Source: Chloroflexota bacterium (GTDB lineage Bacteria; Chloroflexota; Anaerolineae; Anaerolineales; Villigracilaceae). From it: 5,285 nucleotides of DNA. The translations under genes were made by a program, and so were the position numbers. Shown in pieces: positions 1 to 5,285 of the stretch. Each line of letters begins with the position of its first letter. Position 1 is the first letter of the stretch. The stretch covers positions 1 through 5,285 of the forward strand of contig JAKANW010000274.1 of NCBI GenBank assembly GCA_021823555.1. The letters are read 5' to 3'. Below the pieces are notes generated by a model. That model made no database searches. It was not told the DNA's origin and saw nothing but the letters and a program-made list of their open reading frames with translations.

Positions 1-591
1 GGCCAACACGCAAGCCGCCATCATCAGGATGATCGCGACGATACCGAAGCCCGACAGCCATCGGGGAATGAGCCGTGATTGGAAGAACAGGTAGTAGTAC
101 ATAAATGCACCCAGGCAGAAGGCGAACACCGCCACCAGCCCGGCGTGGTCGCGTATGCTCACCAACAAATCGCCGATAGCCTGAAGCGATGTACGATCGG
201 CAGCTGCCGCTGTTGTGAACTGCTGGCCGAGTGTCAGCAGGGACATCAGGCACACGATCACGACCATGTAAAAGGCCGCCTCAATAGTCCTGAAGACGAC
301 AGATCCGAGAGCCAAGCCCGCATTCCGCTCCTTCAGGACCGGATACAACGAGATGGCTATGCCGACACTTGTAAAAGCGCTGATGATCCAGAGTAACACT
401 CCTCCGGCCACCTGGTTCGGATGTGAGGAGACCCGGGTGAGGTAATCCGTACCAGTCAGAACAGGTGTGAGCGGCGTAGCCAGGATAGGACCTGCTAAGG
501 TCGCAAGTTGGGTGAGGTGGAAGAAAAGTTGCTCAAGAAAAGAACATAAGCCGATGAAAAATTGAGCAAGTAGATGCAAGAGGGTGGACAC
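1..591 (-). CDS. DUF4386 domain-containing integral membrane protein, C-terminus cut by window edge
   Basis: Translating the minus strand in the frame ending at base 1 gives an open frame from 654 down to the window edge, with no stop. Counting from a possible GTG start at 591, 197 residues are visible. The sequence matches what I know of the DUF4386 family: DYLTRVSSHPNQV (49-61), a membrane segment (63-82), YPVLKERNAGLALGSVVFRTIEAAF (83-107), SLLTLGQQF (117-125), and the strongest signature, GAFMYYYLFFQSRLIPRWLSGFG (161-183), followed by the start of a last helix. The protein should sit in the cytoplasmic membrane with several helices. The family has no established function. The start is uncertain: there is no ATG before the conserved core, only GTG (591) or TTG (579), neither with a clear ribosome binding site. 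The first 35 residues do not resemble the usual N-terminus. A GTG start, a diverged N-terminus or a 5' truncation are all possible. The family call is firm; the 5' end is not. Confidence 0.85.
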   Translation of the reverse strand, partial: MSTLLHLLAQFFIGLCSFLEQLFFHLTQLATLAGPILATPLTPVLTGTDYLTRVSSHPNQVAGGVLLWIISAFTSVGIAISLYPVLKERNAGLALGSVVFRTIEAAFYMVVIVCLMSLLTLGQQFTTAAAADRTSLQAIGDLLVSIRDHAGLVAVFAFCLGAFMYYYLFFQSRLIPRWLSGFGIVAIILMMAACVLA

Positions 592-669
592 AAGTTTGAC
601 TCTGGAAAAGCTATCAAAAACTACCAGCGGATTGGATCCAGTGTTCCGGCGGAGTCAAACTCATGACGG

Positions 670-999
670 ATGGGGTTTTCGGCCAACACAGCGTTTCATT
701 TCCATTTCATCCTCTTTGCGCGGCGATACGCTCGCGCACTCGAACAAAAACTCGATCAGTTGAACGGCAACAATGCGCTCACCGCGCACAGGTTGGAAAG
801 AGCGTACTTGTTCCCGCTTGACGCGCCGCGCTTTGTCGGCGTCAGTCTAGGCAATCCGCTCACTTTCTTTTCCGCCATCACGTTTCATTATGGCATTGCG
901 GGCACATTGCTGTGGGCGCTGGCGTTGTATCGCACGTGGCAATTGCTTCCGCAACTCGCGCCGAATTTTACGCCGTTGAATGCACTTGTTTCATCGTGA
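670..999 (+). CDS. Unrecognised 109-residue protein, possibly the remnant of a larger gene
   Basis: I do not recognise this product. The frame opens after a stop at 664-666 and starts at ATG 670, with only a weak purine stretch (GGCGGAG, 649-655) upstream, better placed for another ATG at 663 in a different frame. The codon choice is coding-like: GCG, CTC, TTG and CGC are frequent, as in the central genes. The product has a basic, helix-prone segment (FARRYARALEQKLDQLNG, 16-33), an aromatic stretch YLFPLDAPRFVGVSLG (46-61) and a hydrophobic segment (65-86) that could be a single membrane helix, then a short polar tail. The protein-like composition with an abrupt N-terminus and poor start signal suggests the 3' part of a disrupted gene. 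It could equally be a real small membrane protein or a chance frame. It is divergent from the DUF4386 gene and ends 12 bases before a hairpin at 1012-1040. Confidence 0.4.
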   Translation: MGFSANTAFHFHFILFARRYARALEQKLDQLNGNNALTAHRLERAYLFPLDAPRFVGVSLGNPLTFFSAITFHYGIAGTLLWALALYRTWQLLPQLAPNFTPLNALVSS

Positions 1000-1011
1000 T
1001 TGTAGCATACT

Positions 1012-1040
1012 CAACGCGCGTTCACAAGCCACGCGGGTTG
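1012..1040. repeat. Inverted repeat / hairpin after the 670-999 ORF
   Basis: CAACGCGCGT (1012-1021) pairs with ACGCGGGTTG (1031-1040) at 9 of 10 positions, around a 9-base loop. It lies 12 bases after the stop of the 670-999 frame and is followed by only three T before GACA. It could be a weak terminator of that frame. It also ends one base before a TTGACA box, so an operator role is equally possible. Confidence 0.5.
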
Positions 1041-1041
1041 T

Positions 1042-1070
1042 TTGACAAATGGGTGTATAATGTGTTTATA
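1042..1070 (+). promoter_or_regulatory. Candidate sigma-70-type promoter
   Basis: A perfect TTGACA (1042-1047) is followed after 17 bases by TTTATA (1065-1070), a poor -10 at ideal spacing. A perfect TATAAT (1056-1061) also lies here, but only 8 bases after TTGACA, too close to pair with it; it would need a weak -35 in the GC-rich hairpin arm upstream. Either reading gives a start near 1070-1080, about 450 bases before the amidohydrolase ATG. This is the most promoter-like segment on the plus strand upstream of the two-gene unit, but it is assigned by sequence resemblance only. Confidence 0.4.
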
Positions 1071-1112
1071 GGATCCAGCTAGTTTCTGATCTGCGGCAGG
1101 CTCTGTTCATTG

Positions 1113-1161
1113 CGCTTCCAATGGGAAGTGAGCGAATGACGATTAGTCGTTTGCCGTCATT
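1113..1161. repeat. Two adjacent small inverted repeats in the leader region
   Basis: CGCTTCC (1113-1119) can pair with GGAAGTG (1124-1130), seven pairs including one G-T, around a 4-base loop. Four bases later AATGACG (1135-1141) pairs perfectly with CGTCATT (1155-1161), around a 13-base loop that itself contains TCGT, complementary to ACGA at 1139-1142. Neither is followed by a T run, so they are not terminators. They may be structure in a transcribed leader, or chance. Confidence 0.35.
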
Positions 1162-1510
1162 CCAATTGAATATCGATTGCTCCCAAGTCCAAGCACTTGC
1201 TGTTTGACGTTTTGCGTGCGTCCACAGCCGGTGCTTTTTGATTTCCAAATTGCCAATCCCTGTAGTCAATTTCGCATCGCGCAGAGTGATTGCGGACACT
1301 CCGCGAATGACCCATTCCATGCCCCGCCGCAAACATCCAGGCGGAAGGGCGATGACTATGAAGATGCGGTTTCACGGAAGATTCGCAAGCCAGAGTGAAT
1401 TGGAGTGGCTGCTTTCCGCTGTGCTGACTGAAAACTTGATCCGAGGGCAAGTTAGTTCGAAATGCATTCGGCATAAATCCACTGATGGTTCTTGACTGTC
1501 CCTGTTGGGC

Positions 1511-1521
1511 AAGGAGAGGAG
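1511..1521 (+). promoter_or_regulatory. Ribosome binding site that fixes the amidohydrolase start
   Basis: The purine run AAGGAGAGGAG ends 9 bases before ATG 1531. Its GAGGAG part (1516-1521) is a good Shine-Dalgarno match at usual spacing. The frame is open further upstream to a TTG at 1492, but that start has no such site and would put 13 extra residues before the Tat signal, so ATG 1531 is preferred. Confidence 0.85.
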
Positions 1522-1530
1522 ACAGACACC

Positions 1531-3300
1531 ATGTGCCAGAATCATGCGCACCGATTGACCCGCCGAGACTTTCTCAAACTTGGTGGATTAGCGTTGGCCG
1601 GAGCTACCTTGGCCGGATGTCGCGGCTCAAAGTTGGCTGAGTTGACGGCAGTCCCAACGCGGGTCAACCCCACGGTTCAACCACCCCCCACTTTGGCACC
1701 GGGTGAAGTTGCCAATACCATCCTGGTAAACGGGAACATCGTCACCATGGAGGCCAAGCGTACCGCAGTGAAAGCACTTGCCATCAAGAAAGGGCGGATC
1801 CTGCTTGTCGGCGAGGAGCAGGCTGTGCGCGGCGTGTCCGGAGCAAGCACAAAAATCATTGACCTGCGCGGGCGCACCGTGACTCCTGGGTTGATCGACG
1901 CGCACTGCCACTTGAGCGCCTGCGGTCTCCTCGGCACCGCGTACGTCGATGTGAGCTGGCCCGCTGTCTTCACTATCGCGCAGATGCAGGCGAAGGTTGC
2001 CGAATGGATCGCCAAGACGCCGCCCGGCAATTGGGTGGCTGGCGCGGGATGGGTCACATTTGATGGACGCAATCCGACCAAGCACGACCTCGATCCGATT
2101 TCGCCGAAACATCCCGTTATGCTGATCAACCAGGGCGGACACATGGCAGTGGTCAACAGTCTGGCTCTTGAAATGGCGGGCGTGAATGCAAGCACGCCTG
2201 ACCCAGGTAACGGTCGTTTCCTGCGCGAGGCAAACGGCGAACCCAGTGGCACAGTGCTGAATCACCCCGCGATGGATCGTTTCCGCCGATTGTGGCCCTC
2301 AGACTTGCTTGACGTGAAGACGATGGAAATGAGCATTCTGAACCCGCAAGCCAAATTCGCCTCCATGGGAGTCACCAGTTTTCAGGATGTGTATGCGCGC
2401 GATATGGATCGTATGCAGGCATACTTTAATATCGCGCGTCGCGGTGAGATGCTCATTCGCTGCCAGGTGATGAACGTCCTTGAGTACATCCAGGAGTTGG
2501 ACGGGCGCATCAAAGCGATTGAGGGCATGCGCTACGAAGACGACTATATGCGTTTTGCCGGAGGCAAGTTTCAGGCGGATGGTGGCTTGGAAGGTTCGTA
2601 CACGAGTGAGCCCCACAACGGCATCGCGTGGAACATTCCGATTTGGAAGCCCAAGGACTTGAACGAAGCGGTGCGCGCCTTTCACGACGCGGGATACCAG
2701 GTTGCCATCCACACTGGCGGCGATGCGGCTGTGGATATGGCGCTGGATGCTATCGAAGCGGCGATGAAAGCCAATCCGCGCCCCGACCCACGACATCGCA
2801 TCGAGCACTCGGTACTGAACTCGCAAAAGGCGTTGCAACGCGAGAAAGATCTCGGCGTGGTAATCTCTACGCAACCCACGCTCATCACCGCATTCGCCGA
2901 TGCATGTTTTAGGATCTGGGGCGAGGAACGCACACAGCGAATGATCCCTACCCGCACCTGGCTCAATATGGGCGTGCCGCTGGCTCTCAGTTCCGATGCG
3001 CCTTCGATGCCGTGGTGGGATCCTCAGACCACGTTGGCGGCAAGCATCGCACGCATTTCGGCTTCGAAAAAAGTCGTCGGAGCCGATCAGGCGATGACCA
3101 TCGATGAGGCGTTGTATGCGCACACGATGGGTGGCGCGTACGCCGACTTTGCAGAGAACAAGAAGGGTTCTTTGGAGCCGGGCAAGTTTGCCGACCTGAT
3201 TGTGTGGCACGACAATCCGTACACCGTCTCCACGGCGGATATTCTTAAACTGACCATTGACCTGACCATGGTAGGCGGAAAAATAGTGCACCAGGTTTGA
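1531..3300 (+). CDS. Tat-exported lipoprotein amidohydrolase, YtcJ-like (Amidohydro_3)
   Basis: A 589-residue metal-dependent hydrolase predicted to be anchored outside the cytoplasmic membrane. The N-terminus has a twin-arginine signal (TRRDFLKLGG, 10-19), a hydrophobic stretch and a lipobox LAGC with Cys30. A Pro/Thr-rich linker (41-58) follows, then the small beta domain with ILVNGNIVTME (64-74). TIM-barrel features of the amidohydrolase superfamily are visible: TPGLIDAHCHL (118-128, metal ligands His125 and His127), KFQADGG (346-352, Lys346 possibly the carboxylated bridging lysine), VAIHTGGDAA (391-400, His394), HRIEH (422-426) and SSDAP (487-491, Asp489). The C-terminus ends with GSLEPGKFADLIVW (546-559) and the returning beta domain, so the protein looks complete. 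HTGGDAA differs from the more common HAIGDRA and points to a subgroup. Relatives hydrolyse amide, formamide or cyclic C-N bonds; the substrate here is unknown. The esterase lipoprotein gene follows after 25 bases, probably in the same transcript. Confidence 0.93.
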   Translation: MCQNHAHRLTRRDFLKLGGLALAGATLAGCRGSKLAELTAVPTRVNPTVQPPPTLAPGEVANTILVNGNIVTMEAKRTAVKALAIKKGRILLVGEEQAVRGVSGASTKIIDLRGRTVTPGLIDAHCHLSACGLLGTAYVDVSWPAVFTIAQMQAKVAEWIAKTPPGNWVAGAGWVTFDGRNPTKHDLDPISPKHPVMLINQGGHMAVVNSLALEMAGVNASTPDPGNGRFLREANGEPSGTVLNHPAMDRFRRLWPSDLLDVKTMEMSILNPQAKFASMGVTSFQDVYARDMDRMQAYFNIARRGEMLIRCQVMNVLEYIQELDGRIKAIEGMRYEDDYMRFAGGKFQADGGLEGSYTSEPHNGIAWNIPIWKPKDLNEAVRAFHDAGYQVAIHTGGDAAVDMALDAIEAAMKANPRPDPRHRIEHSVLNSQKALQREKDLGVVISTQPTLITAFADACFRIWGEERTQRMIPTRTWLNMGVPLALSSDAPSMPWWDPQTTLAASIARISASKKVVGADQAMTIDEALYAHTMGGAYADFAENKKGSLEPGKFADLIVWHDNPYTVSTADILKLTIDLTMVGGKIVHQV

Positions 3301-3325
3301 TCGGCTTGTGTGATGCGAGGGCACT

Positions 3326-4297
3326 ATGCATTCCTACAATACGCGCGATTGTCCGGGCGGGCTTGATCGCATCCTCTTCACGATTCCTCTCTTCTTGCTG
3401 ATTGTGGCTTGTGGTCGGACGACACCTGCACAACAGACGACTGCTCCCGTCGGTCAAACCAAACTTGTTCAGCCAGGTGACGCGACGCGCTCTTTGGTCT
3501 ATGGCGGGATCGAACGGAAATATGTCCTGCATATCCCTGCCAGCTACGATGCCACACGCCAAACTCCGCTGGTGCTGGCTTTTCACGGAATCGGATTGAA
3601 CGCCGCGGAGATGATCCGCATCAGCAGACTGAACGAACAGTCCGATAAATCGCGGTTCATCGTCGTCTATCCAAACGGCACCGGCGAAAGCAAATCCTGG
3701 AACGGAGGTCATTGTTGCGGCGAGGCGGCAAAAAACAACGTGGATGATGTCGGATTTGTCCGCGCGCTCATCGACGATCTTGCCAAATTGATCAACATCG
3801 ACGCGCGGCGGGTTTACGCGACCGGCTTTTCAAATGGCGCGATCATGGTCTATCGGCTCAGCTGTGAATTGTCCGACCGAATTGCCGCAATTGGACCGGT
3901 CGCCGCGACGCAGATCGTGGATGATCAGGACGCCTGTCATCCGGCAAGAAGTATGCCAGTAATCCATTTTCACGGGACAGCGGATCGTCTCAATCCTTAT
4001 GAGGGCGGAACCACTTCGGCGGGATTCAAGTATGTCTCCGTGAAAGATGCGATTGGATTCTGGGCGGAAAAGAATGGATGCACCAATCCCGCGCAACGAA
4101 CCGAATCGGGAACCATTCAACACGATGTTTACGCGGGATGCGCATCCAAATCAACCATCGAACTGTATAGCATCATCGGCGGCGAACATGCATGGCCCGG
4201 CGGAGAGGCAGTCGATCCGCGAATTGGAAAACCGACGATGGAGATTTCCGCCACGCCGCTGATGTGGGAATTTTTCGCCGCCCATCCTATGCCATAG
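3326..4297 (+). CDS. Lipoprotein esterase of the LpqC / PHB depolymerase / feruloyl esterase type
   Basis: A 323-residue alpha/beta hydrolase. A hydrophobic signal (16-28) ends in a lipobox IVAC with Cys29, so it is probably a Sec-exported lipoprotein. A Thr/Gln/Pro-rich linker follows. The enzyme core has LVLAFHGIG (82-90, oxyanion-hole region), the family signature WNGGHCCG with DDVGF (125-144), the nucleophile elbow TGFSNGA (166-172, Ser169), HFHGTAD (214-220, catalytic Asp220) and GGEHAWPGG (285-293, catalytic His288). The triad is complete and the length is normal. Relatives cleave short-chain polyester, acetyl or feruloyl ester bonds; sequence does not decide which. The conserved cysteines (130, 131, 180, 204, 252, 272) suit an extracytoplasmic protein with disulfides. 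The start at ATG 3326 has a modest GAGG (3317-3320) five bases upstream. With 25 bases after the amidohydrolase stop and no terminator between, the two genes are likely cotranscribed, ending at the terminator at 4441-4478. Confidence 0.93.
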   Translation: MHSYNTRDCPGGLDRILFTIPLFLLIVACGRTTPAQQTTAPVGQTKLVQPGDATRSLVYGGIERKYVLHIPASYDATRQTPLVLAFHGIGLNAAEMIRISRLNEQSDKSRFIVVYPNGTGESKSWNGGHCCGEAAKNNVDDVGFVRALIDDLAKLINIDARRVYATGFSNGAIMVYRLSCELSDRIAAIGPVAATQIVDDQDACHPARSMPVIHFHGTADRLNPYEGGTTSAGFKYVSVKDAIGFWAEKNGCTNPAQRTESGTIQHDVYAGCASKSTIELYSIIGGEHAWPGGEAVDPRIGKPTMEISATPLMWEFFAAHPMP

Positions 4298-4440
4298 GCT
4301 TGCTGCGTCCCGCCTTACGCCGCGGCATTCACGCGATTCCCGGATTATCGGCGCGGCTCAGCCGGCACTGAATGAAAAGCTATCATCCAGCAAACCAAAA
4401 ACCACCCAGGCTGTGCTAACCCTGAGATGATACAACTGAA

Positions 4441-4478
4441 CAAGACCACGCTTGAAACAAAGCGTGGTCTTGGTTTTT
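4441..4478 (+). terminator. Rho-independent terminator of the two-gene unit
   Basis: CAAGACCACGCTT (4441-4453) is perfectly complementary to AAGCGTGGTCTTG (4460-4472), giving a 13-bp stem with a 6-base loop (GAAACA), followed by GTTTTT (4473-4478). The T run lies on the plus-strand exit side; the minus-strand exit side is less T-rich, so it acts mainly on plus-strand transcripts. It lies 143 bases after the esterase stop, somewhat far but with no other gene between. Confidence 0.85.
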
Positions 4479-4589
4479 AGATCACCGTAGCGGCGACGAT
4501 ATTCATGGCAGAAGCGTGGTTTCCTATTCCAATCACCAGTCGTGCGGTCAATGTAATGGGGAAACATTGTGTTCCCTTGAGATTACAGT

Positions 4590-4612
4590 GCGAAGGCAAT
4601 ATTGCTTTTCGC
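4590..4612. repeat. Imperfect palindrome downstream of the AI-2E gene
   Basis: The core GCAATATTGC (4596-4605) is a perfect 10-base palindrome, and the flanks GCGAA (4590-4594) and TTCGC (4608-4612) are also complementary. It lies about 45 bases beyond the stop of the minus-strand AI-2E gene. There is no T run on either side, so it is a poor rho-independent terminator; it may help 3'-end formation or be a protein-binding palindrome. Confidence 0.35.
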
Positions 4613-4657
4613 CTCGGCGGTGGCTTTCTCAAGTTTCATAATGATTTTCTCTTGATT

Positions 4658-5285
4658 TCAATCCATCTCTTCATCTGCCTCGGCGGCGCGCTCCGCCTGG
4701 CTGCGCCATTGTTCGAAGAAGAACATCCCCATTGCCCAGAGGACGCCCGCAATCGGAATGCCGAAAAACGCGCCCCAGAAACCGGCAAGCTTGATGCTGA
4801 TCAGGAGCGCCGCGAACACCAGCAGCGGATGCAAGCCGACCGCATCGCTCATGACGCGCGGCATCAACACATTGACAATGACAAACTGAAAGATGAACAA
4901 GATGACTGCCAACCAGATAGCTAGACCCGGGGACTGGATCAGCACGACTAACAGAGGCGGAAGCAACGCGAGAAACGGACCGATGAGCGGGATCAGCATG
5001 AACAAGCCGGCAAAGAGACTGGCAACCAAAACAAAGTTCAAGCCCATCACCGTCATCACCACCGCCGTGCCGATCATTTGCAGGAACGCTTGAAACAACT
5101 GACCGCGAATAAAGCCGCCAAATGTTCGATCGACACTCTGCCCGAGAAACCGGATCTCATCATAGAACGAACTTGGAATGACCTTTAGGACACTTCGGCG
5201 CAGCCGCGGACCATCCAGCGTGATGTAGAATCCCAGGATCAGCACGATAAAGAGATTGGCAAGGATGCTGAGAATACTGGTGAAG
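4658..5285 (-). CDS. AI-2E family transporter (PF01594, formerly UPF0118), N-terminus cut by window edge
   Basis: The minus-strand frame is open from the right edge to a TGA at 4658-4660 and gives 208 visible residues. The family is usually about 350 residues, so roughly the first 140-150 are missing. Counting from the first visible residue, there is a membrane helix (5-22), a polar loop with the conserved RGQ (60-62), then a helix-rich half: the FMLIPLIGPFLALLPP motif (95-110), a helix at about 122-140, the family signature QFVIVNVLMPRVMSDAVGLHPL (133-154) and GFWGAFFGIPIAGVL (168-182). The tail is charged and cytoplasmic (191-208). Members are multi-pass membrane proteins. The name comes from a report of autoinducer-2 export by one member, while others act as Na+/H+ antiporters, so the transported species here is open. 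It converges on the esterase unit and is probably a separate transcript. Confidence 0.95.
   Translation of the reverse strand, partial: FTSILSILANLFIVLILGFYITLDGPRLRRSVLKVIPSSFYDEIRFLGQSVDRTFGGFIRGQLFQAFLQMIGTAVVMTVMGLNFVLVASLFAGLFMLIPLIGPFLALLPPLLVVLIQSPGLAIWLAVILFIFQFVIVNVLMPRVMSDAVGLHPLLVFAALLISIKLAGFWGAFFGIPIAGVLWAMGMFFFEQWRSQAERAAEADEEMD

Larger units (their letters stand above)
1000..1530. other. Long non-coding stretch upstream of the amidohydrolase
   Basis: About 530 bases without a convincing gene. Short frames exist on both strands (for example 1066-1332 and 1157-1474 minus, 1177-1398 and 1238-1495 plus), but they overlap one another, lack ribosome binding sites and have translations without recognisable motifs, so I treat them as chance. 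The stretch holds a hairpin (1012-1040), a promoter-like segment (1042-1070), two small adjacent inverted repeats (1113-1161) and the ribosome binding site of the amidohydrolase (1511-1521). If transcription starts near 1070-1080, the mRNA leader would be about 450 bases, which is long. I see no known riboswitch, tRNA or rRNA. Confidence 0.6.
4298..4657. other. Intergenic stretch between convergent genes
   Basis: About 360 bases separate the esterase stop from the stop of the minus-strand AI-2E gene. The stretch holds one strong terminator (4441-4478) and an imperfect palindrome (4590-4612). A minus-strand frame at 4358-4567 (69 residues) has a fair AAGGGA before its ATG, but no recognisable motif, and the terminator hairpin lies inside it, so I do not call it a gene. 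An 18-codon minus-strand frame at 4583-4639 is also left out. Confidence 0.6.

Noticed and set aside
79..396. Plus-strand 105-residue frame
   Set aside because: It lies opposite the DUF4386 core, and its His/Gln/Asp/Arg-rich translation is typical of antisense to a membrane protein.
634..1078. GGATCCAG occurs at 634-641 and 1071-1078, flanking the orphan frame like an 8-bp target duplication
   Set aside because: Many 8-base repeats are expected by chance in a window this size, there are no terminal inverted repeats inside the pair, and the enclosed 429 bases contain no transposase.
1157..1474. Possible small genes on either strand between 1066 and 1495
   Set aside because: Four overlapping frames of similar length compete, none with a start signal or motif, so none can be preferred.
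1492..1530. TTG start giving a 602-residue amidohydrolase
   Set aside because: ATG 1531 has a strong Shine-Dalgarno and places the twin-arginine motif at residues 11-12, as expected for a Tat signal.
1627..2265. Long minus-strand frames (1627-2265, 1677-2252, 2299-3324) opposite the amidohydrolase
   Set aside because: They are shadows of a gene with clear family motifs, arise from its codon bias, and have no ribosome binding sites or recognisable domains.
4319..4364. GCCGCG (4319-4324) complementary to CGCGGC (4352-4357) after the esterase stop, as a first terminator
   Set aside because: The stem is only six bases around a 27-base loop with no T run after it; the hairpin at 4441-4478 is far stronger.
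4505..4924. Plus-strand 139-residue frame
   Set aside because: It runs antisense to the C-terminal half of the AI-2E gene; the highly charged composition reflects the complement of hydrophobic codons.

Overview
The window reads as a fragment of a free-living bacterial chromosome at medium GC. It is most likely from Chloroflexota (Anaerolineae-like) or a comparable environmental lineage. This rests only on the type of genes (DUF4386 membrane protein, AI-2E family protein, Pro/Thr-rich lipoprotein linkers) and on codon style. No phylogenetic marker is present, so the placement is tentative.

Layout, left to right. (1) Positions 1 to about 591, minus strand: most of a DUF4386-type multi-pass membrane protein. 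Its C-terminus runs off the left edge and its start codon is unclear. (2) 670-999, plus strand: a short coding-like reading frame with no recognised family, possibly the tail of a decayed gene. (3) 1000-1530: about 530 bases without a convincing gene. It holds a hairpin directly abutting a TTGACA/TATAAT-rich promoter-like stretch, then further small inverted repeats. (4) 1531-3300 and 3326-4297, plus strand: a two-gene unit with a 25-base gap. The first gene encodes a Tat-type lipoprotein amidohydrolase of the YtcJ-like Amidohydro_3 group. The second encodes a lipoprotein esterase of the LpqC / polyhydroxybutyrate depolymerase / feruloyl esterase type. (5) 4298-4657: an intergenic stretch with a perfect 13-bp-stem rho-independent terminator at 4441-4478. 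(6) 4658 to the right edge, minus strand: the C-terminal part of an AI-2E family (formerly UPF0118) transporter, converging on the plus-strand unit.

The central pair is the biological core. Two hydrolases, each with a lipobox cysteine, are predicted to be anchored on the outer face of the cytoplasmic membrane. One would go through Tat as a folded metalloenzyme and the other probably through Sec. One cleaves C-N or related bonds in a metal site and the other cleaves esters with a Ser-Asp-His triad, which suggests scavenging of extracellular compounds carrying both amide-like and ester bonds. The substrates cannot be read from sequence. I see no mobile element, CRISPR array, tRNA, rRNA or clearly novel system. 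The open questions are the unexplained ORF at 670-999 and the long structured leader before the amidohydrolase.
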